From Cephalopachus bancanus (Eukaryota; Chordata; Mammalia; Primates; Tarsiidae): DNA of 64,000 nt. The notes beneath the pieces were generated by a model, which did not search any database, was not told the origin of the DNA, and was given only the letters and a program-made list of their open reading frames with translations. Location: assembly GCA_027257055.1 (NCBI GenBank), contig JAPVLO010000039.1:6788501-6852500 (forward strand). Reading direction: 5' to 3'. Below are positions 11,576 to 22,932 of the stretch, in pieces. Each line of letters opens with the position of its first letter. The stretch's first letter is position 1. Made by a program: the position numbers and the translations under genes.

Positions 11576-12207
11576 TAATTATTTTCTTTGGCCTTCAGAT
11601 ATCCAGACCCTCCTATCCTCTCTGCCTAGAAGAAAGGCCAGTGGTGCCTTCACAGGATTGGTCCTGTGGTGTGATTTAGGGATTCTTGATCAGTTTTGCT
11701 TGGTTAGTTTTCCTAGGGTTATACATTGTTGTTTTTATTGGACTGGGTTAATCCTATAAACTACTTGGGAAAAATTAACTTTACAGATTTTGTTTTCCAT
11801 CCAGAAACATATATTTCCATTTATTAGGTAGTAATATATTCCTGAGTAAATTTTGCTAAGTTTCTTCACTTAAGTTCTACACAATTTTGTCACTTTTTCC
11901 TGTAAATTTTTCTAGTTGGTTATGCTCTTACATAGAAAAGTTATTTTTAATTATATATTTGTGTAACTAGTCACCTCACTGTTATTTTTGGTAATTTCTC
12001 AGTTGAATTGTGTTACAATTATACCATCTACAAATAATAGGTTTGTTTCTTTCCTTCTGCCTATTGGTCTTTTTTGTTTTTTAAGCATGTAATTCTAAGG
12101 TTTGTTGTTTGGGTACAGAACATTCGGAAAGAAGAAAATTTTATGGTGCAATTCAGTCCTGAATCATAATTTTAATATGACTCTAAGACTGTACAACCCT
12201 TAAATTA
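11576..12207. other. Intergenic stretch, no gene seen
   Basis: A/T-rich sequence between an Alu and the hAT-like fold-back element. It has no convincing open frame and no repeat that I could name. Confidence 0.5.
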
Positions 12208-12393
12208 CAGGGGTCCTCAAACATTTAAAACAGGGGGCTAGTTCACTGTCCCTCAGACCGTTGGAGGGGCGGACTATAGTTTAAAAAAAAAGGAATTTGT
12301 TCATAGTTGTTTTTTTTTTTAACTGTAGTCCGCCCCTCCAACAGTCTGAGGGACAGTGAACTGGTCCCCTGTTTAAAAGTTTGCGGACCTCTG
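12208..12393. mobile_element. hAT-like fold-back element (long inverted repeat)
   Basis: The arms 12208-12281 and 12321-12393 are about 90% identical as reverse complements: about seven mismatches and one indel over 74 bases. The outer ends CAGGGGTCC and GGACCTCTG have the CAG...CTG form of hAT termini. The short spacer is A-rich then T-rich. No clear 8-bp target-site duplication flanks it. It looks like two copies of the same transposon end in opposite orientation. Confidence 0.7.
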
Positions 12394-13599
12394 CAAGGTC
12401 ACAGAAAAATGTATCTTTTTAATGACTTTTTCATGCCAACAACACTCTATAAAACTAGAGACAAAACTGGCTTCCAACAATGTTATCCACTTATTCTTTG
12501 AAACACTGGCCAACACTCTCGATGGAACACTAGGCCCACATGCTCTGACAGAGATCCCAAGGCCACAGTGTTGCTGGATCCCCCCGCTGTTGGCATGTGC
12601 AAAAGTCCTGCCTGTGCATGCAGAAAACAAGGCAAAGCAGCCGCTGGCCAGTGACTGGAGAGAGAGGGGTTCCTTGGGGTTGAAAGCCCTGTCTCCTGCC
12701 CAAGGGTCGGGTGTTGACCAATCCTGATGCACAATCCTCAGTGCTCTTTTTTCCATGTGTGGTGAGTGATACTACCACAATCCAACCACCGGGGGAGGTG
12801 TCCGCTGGCTAAGTTCTCTGTGGGTCCAGTACCTAGTGTCCCCAGAGGGTGGGACTTGGTCCGAGAGGTACTGGAGAAGCAGGTGTCCTAAGGATGGCGA
12901 ACCAGCCCCTCGGATGCTGCTGGACGAGTAAGTGCTTAATAAGGAGCCATTCAGCTAAATAAACAGCAATGAATATTCTTCCAGTATAGCAGCAGAGCAA
13001 CAAGGATCCAATTCCAGTAGCAACTACACATTGAAAATACCCATCTCCTGAAGTTGCAGCACTAGGCTCATAGCCCATGGAGTTTCCTGGAAGGTGGGCA
13101 GGAGGCTGAGGTCCAGAACATCTCATAAATAGGCCTGTAGCTACACACTATGACAGCACTAAGAATGACAGGATTCTAGAAGAGTTAACAGGTGGGACTT
13201 CCTAAGAGGGCTCTGAGGAAGTGGCACTGAGACCACTCAGCCTAGGAGGGTGAGATGGGGAGAAAGATGTTCCAATAACGACAGGAACAGACCATGTTTA
13301 GATAAACGGGGACCGCGAATAAACAGGATGTCTGGGCTTACTAGCAATCTAAGAATTATAAATGGGAAGAAGAAGAAGTCTTAGGTGTATGAAATGAGCA
13401 GAGGGTTTTTTATGTGTAAATGCCCAGCTTAGCAAAAGAAGGATGTCAGAGGTGTCCACCAACACTGACAATGTGAAAAAAAGTATGACCCCTAGACTCA
13501 GCAATCTGTTGTTTATGTACAAGGTCAAATGTCATTTTAAAACCACATTATAATACTGAAAAATTAGAAACAACCTAAATAGTTGAATAAATAGGATGA
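12394..13599. other. Intergenic stretch of uncertain origin
   Basis: About 1.2 kb with higher G+C than its surroundings and several short overlapping open frames on both strands. None matches a family I know. An LTR or an old repeat is possible, but nothing decisive is visible. Confidence 0.35.
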
Positions 13600-13930
13600 A
13601 ATATGAAACTAATGAAAATTTCTATTAATCTTCGTTTGGCAAAGGTATCTACCTTTTTCCATTCTCTCTTGAACCCTCACCGGTTTCACCTTCAATGCCA
13701 CCACTTCACAGAACTGTTTTGGTCAAAGTCACCAACAATCTCCAATACCCCTAGGTTTAACATTTCAAAATCAGTTGGTTTTAGGATGTCTGTGGCATTT
13801 GACACTGTTAATTGCTCCCTTCCTCTAACCCTTTCCTCACCCAACTTGCACTCACAGCACCACTCTCTTGGCACTGACCTTACTTCATTGGCTTGGTCCT
13901 CTGTGTTGGGTTTTTCTCCTTTTCCTGAAC
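13600..13930 (+). repeat. LINE-2 (L2) fragment
   Basis: The sense strand resembles the 3' part of the L2 ORF: GTCACCAACAATCTCC, then GATGTCTGTGGCATTTGACA and ACTGTTAATTGCTCCC. The open frame at 13603-13944 is this L2 remnant, not a gene. Confidence 0.7.
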
Positions 13931-13934
13931 CTGT

Positions 13935-14255
13935 AAATCAGTGATTCTCAACTTTGGCTGCCTTCTGGATTACCTGAAGAACTTTTTAAAATCCTGAGGC
14001 TTAGCTGGGTGTGGTGGTATGTGCCTGCGGTTCCAACTTGGAACTTGGGAGAGTGAGGTGGAAGGATCACTTGAGCCCAAGAGTTCAAGGCTTCAGTGAG
14101 CTATGATGGCAACACTGCACTCCAGCCTGAGCAACAGAGAAAGACCTTGTCCAAAAAATAAAAAATTCCTGAGGCCCAGAGCATACCCTAGACCAATTAA
14201 ATCCAAATCTGATGGGACCCAAAATCATATATTTTTAAGATTCCACTAAAGAAAA
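13935..14255 (+). repeat. MER5A (hAT-Charlie) element split by an Alu monomer
   Basis: The left part GTGATTCTCAACTTTGGCTG with GATTACCTGAAGAAC and the right part CTGAGGCCCAGAGCATACCC with AAATCTGATGGG follow the MER5A consensus on either side of the Alu monomer at 14001-14168. Confidence 0.7.
14001..14168 (+). repeat. Alu right-monomer SINE
   Basis: A single sense monomer from TTAGCTGGGTGTGGTGGTAT to a CAAAAAATAAAAAA tail, inserted in MER5A. Confidence 0.8.
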
Positions 14256-14829
14256 AGCTATTCAATGATAACTTGTTAGAGCCTAGTAAGGAAAACTTTA
14301 GTTACTTAGGACCATTATGACAGGCAATGGACCACTACAACCAGAGACTTGGAGGGGGAGAGGGAGATTGGCATAACTCTGAATACAGCGTTGGCATATG
14401 GGGATTTAGTCATTGAGTAGGGTAAGGCTGAGTGGATGGAAAATGACTTAAGAGGAAGCATCAGGGCTAAGGGGATTCTGGCTAAACTGACCCAACAGGA
14501 TTCCTACTAAAGATAAACCAGGGTGATTAGACATCTGGGGAGTGAGGATGATATTGAGGGTGTTTACATATCAAGGGTGATGGGGGGTGATTGTTAGTTA
14601 ACTGACTTATCAGGGCTCTTTGCTGAAACTGGATTTTACATATAAGTGAACAGATGGGCCTAGGAGAAGGCATGGAAGCCTGAATAAAGTTTGGCCAAGC
14701 AAAGAATTTTTGTCAGTTCCCTGGCAATTCCAATGGTCAGCCAAGATAAGAGCCACTATACTAAATGCTGATATGCCCAGTCTTTAGCCCACATCTTGTC
14801 TCTTCTGTGGATGCTAGCTCTCTGCATCA
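14256..14829. other. Intergenic stretch, no gene seen
   Basis: No long open frame and no repeat that I can name. Purine-rich GGGAGAGGGAGA tracts and many short direct words suggest an old degraded repeat. Confidence 0.4.
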
Positions 14830-14985
14830 GAGCTATTCAATTCAAGGAGCACATTAGAAGCACCAAGGTAACTTCCAAAATTACCGGTGCGTGTGGCCCA
14901 CTCCCAGAGCATATGATTCCATTGGTCTGGGGTGGGATAGTGAAATGCTTTTCAGTGATCTCACTCAATTTCATGGTACTAAGTA
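14830..14985 (+). repeat. MER5-type (hAT-Charlie) fragment
   Basis: GAGCACATTAGAAGCACC, ATATGATTCCATTGGTCTGG and GGGTGGGATAGTGAAATGC follow the MER5 consensus order. Confidence 0.55.
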
Positions 14986-15049
14986 CTGTCTATATAATAG
15001 ACATTTATAGAATACGTCACCCAACAACAGCAGGGTACACATTGTTCCC

Positions 15050-15612
15050 AAGCTCACATGGAGCATTCAAGACAGGCCACATTATGAGTCACAAAACACA
15101 CCTTAGCAAATTTAAAGGAATAGAAATCACTCAAAGCATGTTCTCATATCAATGGAATTAAACTGCAAATCAATAACATAACAGGGAAACTCTCAAAATG
15201 TTTAGAGATTAAACAACACACTTCTAAACAACAAGTGGGTCAAAGAAGAAGGACGAAGAGAAATTTTAAAATATTTTTAACAGAATGAAAATATAACACC
15301 AAAATTTGTGGGATGCAGCAAAAGCAATACTTACAGGAAAATTAATAGCTCTGAATGCATACATTAGAAAAGAAGAAAGATCTAAAATTAATATTCTAAG
15401 CATCCACCTTAGCAAATGAGAAAATGAAGAGCAAACTAAATTCAAAATCAACAGAAAAAATAATAAAAGAGCAGAAAACAGTTAATTGAAAAAAAGAAAT
15501 CAATAGAGAAAAATCGAAACAAAAACAGCAGGAAACCAATAGAGAAAAATCAATGAAAACCAAAACTATTTCTTTGAAAAGAACAATAAAACTGATAAAC
15601 CTCTATCTGGGA
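15050..15612 (+). repeat. L1M-type LINE-1 ORF2 fragment
   Basis: Sense sequence with the A-rich composition and words of L1 ORF2, such as AAACAACACACTTCTAAACA, GTGGGTCAAAGAAGAAGG and GGATGCAGCAAAAGCA. Stops interrupt every frame. Confidence 0.7.
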
Positions 15613-15684
15613 AAACCAACCAAAAAAAAAAAAAAAGAGTGAGAGAGAGAAATGATCCAATTACTACTGTCAGAAGCTGATCTT

Positions 15685-15903
15685 GGAGGTCAGGTATGGT
15701 GACTCATAGCTTTAAGGCCAGGAGTTTGGGAACAACAAGGCAGCATAGGAAGATTCCATCTCTACCAAAAAAAAAAAAAAAAAAGTTTAGCTGGGCATGG
15801 TGGCCTGTACCTGTAGTCCCAGTTCCTCAGGAGGCTGGGGCCGGAGAATTGCTTGAACCCAGAAGCTCACCTCACTCCAGCCTGAGCAACAGAATGAAAT
15901 CCA
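15685..15903 (+). repeat. Alu SINE, internally deleted
   Basis: Sense Alu with a shortened left monomer, a mid A-run (about 18 A) and a right monomer lacking part of its centre. Confidence 0.8.
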
Positions 15904-16397
15904 TATCTTGGAGTTCTTTCCACATTAAAATGTATAAATTTATTGAATTCTTTTGACTGTATTGGATTCTATTATAAGGAATGAAAGGACATAAAATGGA
16001 GTCAAGGTACACAATGAGCAGCTATTTTAACACTGCCTAGTCATGTATTCCTAGCGGTTCAGTTTAATTTACCCTCTAATCACTAGCCAAGGACAGAACC
16101 TGTTTCTCAGAGGTAGCTATTGATAATTGTCTTACAACCTCCTCCCCAGCTTGTTTTGTAGTAATTAGCTTTTTTATTCCAAGTATTTGCATAAGAAACA
16201 AGCTAATCTTATCAGCCCTTCATGACCTTCATGATGCAGACAATATCAACATGACAGTAGTAATGTGACTAACACACCCATCTACCTGCTGTTCATCACC
16301 TGATATCTGTATCTGTGCTTACCTGCCCTTCCTGATGACATGGCACAGACCTCCATTCAATCACCTTAACTACCTGCCCCCATCAAGGGGAAGGTTT
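15904..16397. other. Flank that received the PPP1R8 retrocopy
   Basis: This sequence continues at 18539 on the other side of the retrocopy. Its composition and words (CTACCTGCCCCCATCAAGGGG) would fit an old LTR, but I cannot name one. Confidence 0.35.
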
Positions 16398-16409
16398 AAA
16401 AGCATCCAA
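16398..16409 (+). repeat. 5' target-site duplication of the PPP1R8 retrocopy
   Basis: AAAAGCATCCAA here is repeated exactly at 18527-18538 after the retrocopy. Confidence 0.92.
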
Positions 16410-18526
16410 CCTTGAAATGGGAGGGGGAGATGCAAGATGGTGGCAGCTGCAAATTCTAGCTTTAGTTTTCTGCTGTTCAACTGCCTGACCTGGGCAGGTA
16501 AGTCCCCTCCTGGTTTACATCTGGATGTAGTCAAAGGAGATAAACTAATTGAGAAACTGATTATTGGTGAGAAGAAGTATTCTTATTTGGGAGAAACTCT
16601 GATTTGTATGACTTTATCATTGACCACCAATCTTGCTCTCAGGTCCATGCTGCACTTGTCTATCACAAGCATCTGAAAAGAGTTTTCCTGATAGATCTCA
16701 ATGTTACACATGGTACCTTTTTGGGTCCCATTCGGTTGGAACCTCACAAGCCTCAGCAAATTCCCATCTATTCCACCATCTCATTTGGTGCATCCACAAG
16801 GGTGTATACTCTGTGTGAGATGCTTCAGACATTTGTCATCGGCTGCAAATGGAGATGAGAAGATAGGTGGAGAGGATGATGAACGCAAAAGCTTACTGGG
16901 ACGTCCAGAGGAAGACACTGAACTTGATAACAGAGTTCAATACTGCTCTAACAAGCGAATTTCTACCCTCACCATTGAGGAGGGAAATCTGGACACTCAA
17001 AGACCAAAGAGAAAGAAGAACTCACATGTGATATTCAATGAAGATGATGAGATCATCAATCCAGAGGATGTAAATCCCTCAGTCGATCACTTCAGGAACA
17101 TGGTGCAAGCTGCAATGGTCCAAGTCAAGAAGAAGCAAGTAGAGGGTGCTGGATCCCTGGACCTGGAGGAATCAGGGAGCAGGCGCATGGAGAATTTTGC
17201 CTTCGGTGGAGGACTCTACAGGGGCCTGCCTACCACACACAGTGAAGCAGGCTCCCAACCGCATGGCATCCACAGGACAACATTCATTGGTGGCTTCCCT
17301 ATGCCATATCCGAACCTCACCCCTGATGTGGACTTAACCATCAGCAGTGGATGCACCAAACCCTGTCATCTATAATCCTGAAGCTGTAAATGAACCCAAG
17401 AAGAAGAAATATGCAAAAGAGGGTTGGCTGGGCAAAAAACCCACACCTTCCTTACTTATTTGATATTTTTGGTCATGGAGAAGGGTGGGATTGGATGGGA
17501 ATGAGGTGGAAGGGTGATGGGGGAGTTAATGAACTAGGGAGAAAAACTTTCCATGTGTGAAGTATCATCTTCAGACTGTCTCCTGGGGTCCTCACCATGA
17601 AATATTAAAACTAGGGACAGGGTTGAAATATCCCATAAAGACCTGTTTTCAGAACACTTTCAGTGTAGAGAAAGGTTTGATATATCCTTTTAAATAGACT
17701 ATCCTGCGTCTTTCAAGAACTTCCACTACCTCCTTGCTTTTTCCCTTTTTCTAGGATCATTTTTATGTAAAATCACATATCACACAGATCCTCAGGTCGA
17801 ATCCAGAGCTGTGGAAGTTACTGTAGTGTCACCAGTCTTAGGGATCCAGCAGCCTAATTTGTTTTTACTATCTCAGGTAGCAAAAGTGTTGCCTTGGATC
17901 CCAGGTTGATCAAAAAGAAGGCCTCTGCAGTTACACTAAATTCAAAAATGTTTTCTCGAGTCAGTGGTTTTGAGGTCCAATACATAGACTTTTTTCTTTT
18001 GTCCTTTCTGTTAGAATGAGAACATTTTGATTTTCTTTCATCTGTGACGAGTGCCATAGACACAGGTTTATAATTTTTAACTCAAATATTTTTTGAACTT
18101 TACCTGTTTTGTTTTGTTTTTTGTCAAACCTGAGCACTCCACTTGCCGAAGTTTCATTTAATTTCAGAGTATTGTCCTCTAATACATTGCTTTTTAAAGT
18201 GTATTTTGAAGGCATTTTTTAAAAGGATATGACCAGTTATGGAAATCCAGATTAAAAAGGAAAAGGTTTCCTTTGAAAGTAACTCTTGATGTCTCAAAAA
18301 GGAATTTTTAAATGTTGGTTTGGAGGCTGTTTCCTCCCTTGATTGAGATCTCTTGTTCAGAGCTCTAAGACTAGACCTCACCAACAGACATAGAAGATGA
18401 AGGTAGGAAACATCGATACAAGCTTTGTACAGAGATTTATACACTTGTATAATAGGTCTTTTCATGCCTTATTTTTTATTATATTTTATTATATTGTAAA
18501 TTAAACATAACTTTTTTCAAAAACAA
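16410..18526 (+). pseudogene. PPP1R8: PPP1R8 (NIPP1) processed pseudogene
   Basis: This is an intronless copy of the mRNA for NIPP1, the nuclear inhibitor of protein phosphatase 1. It starts with a short 5'UTR and ATG at 16437 (MVAAANSSFSFLLFNCLTWA). It continues through the FHA-domain region (DHQSCSQVHAALVYHKHLKR, LDPHKP-like LEPHKPQQIP), the central ISTLTIEEGNLDTQRPKRKK and the C-terminal HGIHRTTFIGGFPMPYPNL, then EPKKKKYAKEGWLGKKPTPS near 17391-17456. At least two frameshifts (about 16590-16610 and about 16830-16850) and a further disruption near 17340 break the frame. In the PP1-binding motif the human RVTF (of SRVTF) is changed to HVIF. A roughly 1.1 kb 3'UTR ends at a short A-rich tail, and a 12-bp target-site duplication flanks the copy. 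This is L1-mediated retroposition, and the copy is not expected to make NIPP1. Confidence 0.95.
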
Positions 18527-18538
18527 AAAAGCATCCAA
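18527..18538 (+). repeat. 3' target-site duplication of the PPP1R8 retrocopy
   Basis: AAAAGCATCCAA, identical to 16398-16409; it directly follows the A-rich tail. Confidence 0.92.
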
Positions 18539-18624
18539 TTCTGGTCTGGCCACATGACTCTTTGAGCAATGGCTGCCATTGTTTTCCTAGCCTTGGAAAG
18601 GCTACCTGCCTTATGGAGGTGAAT

Positions 18625-18627
<3 letters not shown>

Positions 18628-18689
<62 letters not shown>

Positions 18690-18712
18690 CCTCTGTGTGT
18701 GTGTGTGTGTGT
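18628..18712. repeat. (CT)n(GT)n compound microsatellite
   Basis: About 30 CT units followed by a CCCC interruption and about eight GT units. Confidence 0.97.
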
Positions 18713-19149
18713 ATAATTTACTTCCTTTCTAGGTAAATTATGTTTTCCAATCTAACTTGTGTGCAGTTCTTTGCATCTTATGTGCAGCATCAGATCACAG
18801 CTCTCCCCACCCCCCGCACCCCCCTCACACATCTAGTCTCACCTAACAAGGATAGATCATAATTTGCTTAGATGGTGCCCTTTAATGGCCACTTGAGCTC
18901 TTTCACGGTGTCTATGTATGTTTACAATAAACATTTCTTGGCATAGTTTTTCAAAAATAATTTACCAGATATTGTAAAGTATTATAAAGCTTAAAAAAAA
19001 GCCTAACACCAAAATAGCACAGCGTTGTGACAATAATAAAAGCTCAGATCCATGTATCAGAGCAGAAAGTTTAAAAATATATTTATCTATATCCATATCT
19101 ATGAATTTACAGTCTTTTAGAGGATGTAGTTGGTCATGAAGTTGGATAT
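18713..19149. other. Intergenic stretch, no gene seen
   Basis: A/T-rich sequence with a C-rich patch at 18805-18828. No named repeat and no coding signal. Confidence 0.5.
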
Positions 19150-19325
19150 GCTAGAATCCTATGCTAGGTTTCATAATGTCCTGCCTGCAGCACCTTCAAG
19201 CCAGTTGCTTAATTTCTGTAAACGGGAATAGGAATTATAATGACACTCAACTCATGGCTGCAATTATTAAATTAGATATTATAGCAAGAGTTTGGTCAAC
19301 TATCTAGTACATAAGATTTCGACAC
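19150..19325 (+). repeat. MIR SINE fragment
   Basis: GCCAGTTGCTTAATTTCTGT followed by AACGGGAATAGGAATTATAA and ACTCATGGCTGCAATTATTA follows the MIR core order in sense. Confidence 0.55.
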
Positions 19326-19552
19326 AGATATAATTTTAACACTTTGCAAATGATAAAAGTGGTGTTACAAATCAGGAAAGGAAGAGTTATTAAAAAGGAC
19401 CTGGAACAATTTTATAAATACTTGAAGAAATAAAATTAGAGCCCTAACAGAAGTTATTTATTTTATGTATAAGTTAAATGTAAAAACTAATGCTGAAGAT
19501 TTAAACAATGACCAATGAGGAAGAAAATGTAAAGCATAAAATAAATGAAATA

Positions 19553-19690
19553 GGTCAGAAGAGTGTCTCACACTTGTAATCCCAACACTTTGGGAGGCCA
19601 AGGTGGGAGGATTGATTGAGGCCAGGAGTTCGAAACCAGTCTATGCAACAAAGCAAGACCCCGTCTCTACAAAAGAAAAAGAAACAGAAA
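19553..19690 (+). repeat. Free left Alu monomer (FLAM-like)
   Basis: A single left monomer ending in CTCTACAAAAGAAAAAGAAA. It carries GGAGTTCGAAACCAGTC in the B-box region. Confidence 0.8.
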
Positions 19691-19865
19691 AGAAGTGGAA
19701 TAAAAATCACAAAAATAAATGCTTTCATTTTAATTATATAAAATGAAAATATGTTTATATACAAAAAATTTAGCAAAACCTAAAGACAAAGTAAAAGTTA
19801 GGGAAAACTATTCACAGCATTTGTGAAAAGTTGTCTGACATGCTCAACAAATAGTTTAACATTTT

Positions 19866-20142
19866 TCTCACTCTGTCACCCAACCTGAAGTGCAGTGTCA
19901 TGATAATGGCCACTGCAGCCTCAATCTGCTGGGCTCAGGTGATCCTTCCATCTCAGCCTTCCAAGTAGCTGGAACCACAGGTACATGCCACCATGCCCAG
20001 CTAATTTTTTTTTATTATTCATTGTAGAGACGAGGTCTTGCCATGTTGCCCAGGCTGGTCTCCAACCCTTGGACTCAGGTAAATCTCTCGCCTTAGCCAC
20101 CCAAGGTGCTGGAATTACAGGCATGAGCCACCATGCCTGACT
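19866..20142 (-). repeat. Alu SINE
   Basis: Antisense Alu missing its oligo-T end, from CTCACTCTGTCACCCAACCT to CACCATGCCTGACT. Confidence 0.9.
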
Positions 20143-20177
20143 AATAGTTTAACAGTTTATTATTGAATTCATATTTA

Positions 20178-20592
20178 GATAATGTGGAGGCTAGAGTAAC
20201 TCCCATCTTGAATGCTAATCCACTCTGTTTACTTCCCAGTTCTGGGAAATCCTCTAAGTTTTCCTGATTATCTATTGTTCCTTGTGTACTTATCATAAAT
20301 CCTGTCCTTGAGTCAGACAACCTTCCCGTTTTCATACTTCAGGTGTCTTATACATCCCTTCTGAATCAGCCCTTCCCTGTGATACATAAGCCCTGGCCTG
20401 GGGGGCAATGGCACAAGGACCCATGATCTTGTCTTGCTGCCACCCAAGACACAGACATGGCTTCTGTTCATAGGTCTCCATTATATGTTTCTAATAAACT
20501 AGATAAGTCAACCTCTTTCTTCAGTCTCTTGGCTTCCTAGGACTTTAGAGGTAGGTTTGCATAGACCTGCCCACTGTGAAACAGAGAACTTT
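20178..20592 (+). repeat. Candidate solo LTR (ERV1-like)
   Basis: It starts TGTGGAGGCTAGAGTAACTC. It contains an AATAAA (in CTAATAAACTAG) near 20492, followed by a T/C-rich U5-like stretch. The layout fits a solo LTR, but the family is not identified and the 3' border is approximate. Confidence 0.4.
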
Positions 20593-21002
20593 AACACATT
20601 ATAAAAGCAAGTTTAGATAAAATAGTTAGAGCATGTGAGGGGCAATTTAAAATAATAGCAAAAAAACCTTGTTCTCATTAGCAACAAGAAAGTAAATGAA
20701 AATTGTAGTATAAATGAAAATGGAAATAATAATTTGGTAATGATACTTCAGTACTGTTTTATTTAATAAGCTGGCAACATTTAAAGGAAATTAAAATATC
20801 CAAGGTTGATAAGGATGTGGTAAGAAAGTAATCTCATTCCCTATTGTGAAATAATGATAAAAACTCTCTAAAAGGCAATTAAGAGATAGGTATTAAAGTA
20901 TCAACATCTAGGATATCTACTTTTAGGAATTTATCCCTAGGAAAGAATCAAGAATGTGCTTAAAGTTCTACTTATTGACATATTATTTATAAGAGTAAAA
21001 AT
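20593..21002. other. Intergenic stretch, A-rich
   Basis: It holds old L1-like A-rich sequence (AAGAAAGTAAATGAAAATTG, CTACTTTTAGGAATTTATCC) without an open frame. Confidence 0.4.
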
Positions 21003-21229
21003 CAAGGCTGGGCAACATAGGGATGAACCTGAGCAAAATAGGGAGATCTTGTCTCTATTATTAAAAGTTAGCCAGGCATGGTGGCACATACTTGGTGTCA
21101 AAGCTACTTAGAAGAATGAGGCAGGAGGGTTGCTTGAGTTTAGGAGGTTGAGACTGAAGTGATTGTGCCACTGTACTCCAGCCTGGATGACAGAGCAAGA
21201 CTCTGTCTCAAAAACAAACAACAAACAAA
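21003..21229 (+). repeat. Alu SINE, old and shortened
   Basis: A degraded sense Alu with a shortened left part, ending CTCTGTCTCAAAAACAAACA. Confidence 0.75.
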
Positions 21230-22045
21230 CATTTAAAGTCTCTAGGAATAGTCCTAAGCTGAGAGTCTGTGGTATTTTAACCACTCTGTCTCTGCATATT
21301 CCCAGCTCAGAGAGGCAGAAACTCCATTCCTGACTGCTGCAGCCAAGAACATAGGGCTCCCTCTCCCCTCAGCTCTAAAACAGAGGACTTTATTCCTGGG
21401 ATGAACATCACTTTAGCATTCCTTATTCTGTCTCCAGCTGCTTGTTGCTGAGGCCAAGTGCAACTGAGAGGTGGGAGCTCCCCCCAGTTCAGAGCCTTGG
21501 CTCAGAGATTTATTTACCTGAGAGGAGAAGCAGGTCATAAACAAAGAGTTTTGATCTCTTTCCAAAGAAACTGATTTAATTTGCAACAGAATATAGAGAA
21601 GTTTAACCCTAGGGGCACTCTCAAGAACAGTGGAGTTAGAGTTCAAAGACAACTGGGAGAAGATTCTTGAATCTAATGGAGATACAGCCTACATTGCAGG
21701 TTGGTTAGTAGGACACTAACCTGGCCTACATAGCGAGACTATACCATTACAGGAGAGAACTAGATGATAAGGAAGCTGGGAGGAGCCCTCCCCAGGATTA
21801 GAACAAATATAATATAATGACTTCAGAAACTATTCCTTTAAAGAATCTGTGCTTGACTGGATTATTTTGTAGAGGAATTTATGCTCTGTTGAAGCAATAC
21901 AGGAAATTTCTGGAGTTTGTTAGTAGGTGTGGTCAGGGAAAGAGCGAAAGAGAGCCCTACAAACACCAAGGTCATTTCTGGGTGACTATAAGCATGCTCA
22001 AACTGCACCTCCATGTAGAGCAACATTAACATTACACTGTTGTCC
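21230..22045. other. Intergenic stretch, no gene seen
   Basis: Mixed sequence with short, unrelated open frames on both strands. None has recognisable protein features. Confidence 0.4.
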
Positions 22046-22162
22046 TGGCATGGTGGCTCACATCTGTAGCCCCAGCACTTTCCAGGTTGAGGCTGTGATA
22101 GCCATGAACATGCCACTGCACTCCAGCCTGGGTGACAGAGTGAGACTTTGACTCAAAATTTA
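22046..22162 (+). repeat. Alu SINE with large central deletion
   Basis: The first ~37 bases of an Alu (TGGCATGGTGGCTCACATCT) join directly to the end of the right monomer (AGGTTGAGGCTGTGATAGCC). Confidence 0.8.
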
Positions 22163-22510
22163 AAAAGCACTACAGTGTTGAAGTGGGAAGGTGAAGTGAT
22201 AAACTTCTAAAATAACCCAACCAATCACTAAACAAATAAGAAAATAACAAGAAAAAATCCCAGAGGGGGCGGGGCCAGTACTCAGAGATGCTATATATAT
22301 TATCCAAAATGTCCAATTCCCAAAAAAAAAAAAAAATTAGAAGCATGTAAAAAAAACTAGAAATTATGACCCATACACCAGAAGAACTTTCAGTGGATAT
22401 TGCCTGTGAGAGTAAACAGATAATCAGATTTAGCAAAAATATTTTAAAGTAGTCATTATAAAAATGTTCACAGAACTGAAAGATAGCATGACTAAAAAAG
22501 TAAATGAAGT

Positions 22511-22640
22511 CCTAACATAGTGGCTCATGCCTATAACACAGCATCTTGGGAGGTCAAAACAGGAGGATCACTTGAGACCAGGAGTTTGACACTAATCTGG
22601 CCTACATAGCAAGACTCTACCATTACAAAAAAATTTTGTT
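22511..22640 (+). repeat. Free left Alu monomer
   Basis: Sense monomer from CCTAACATAGTGGCTCATGC to CATTACAAAAAAATT, inside the old L1. Confidence 0.7.
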
Positions 22641-22782
22641 TAATTAAGCAAAGAAATAAATAAAAGTGTAATGACAATGCCACATTACATCAAATAAATA
22701 AGGAGATCAAAAATATGAAAAAAAGAGCCAAATGGGAATTCTGGAGTTGAAAATTACAATAAATGAAATAAAAAATTCCTTA

Positions 22783-22932
22783 GAGGGATTTGGCATGGTA
22801 GCTCATGCCTGTAATCTCAGTACTATGGGAAGCCAAGATGGGAGAATCACTTGAGTCCAGGAGTTTGAGAGCAACCTGGGCAACATAACAAGACCTTGTC
22901 TCTACCAAAAAAGAAAAAAAGAAAAAAAAATT
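22783..22932 (+). repeat. Free left Alu monomer
   Basis: Sense monomer from TTTGGCATGGTAGCTCATGC to CTCTACCAAAAAAGAAAAAA, inside the old L1. Confidence 0.75.

Noticed and set aside
12833..13126. Minus-strand open frame of 97 codons with a Leu/Ile-rich middle
   Set aside because: It has no recognisable family, no splice context, and lies in a region of unclear repeat-like sequence.
6297..18712. Regularly repeated short units as a possible CRISPR array
   Set aside because: They are dinucleotide microsatellites with no spacers, in a mammalian genome.
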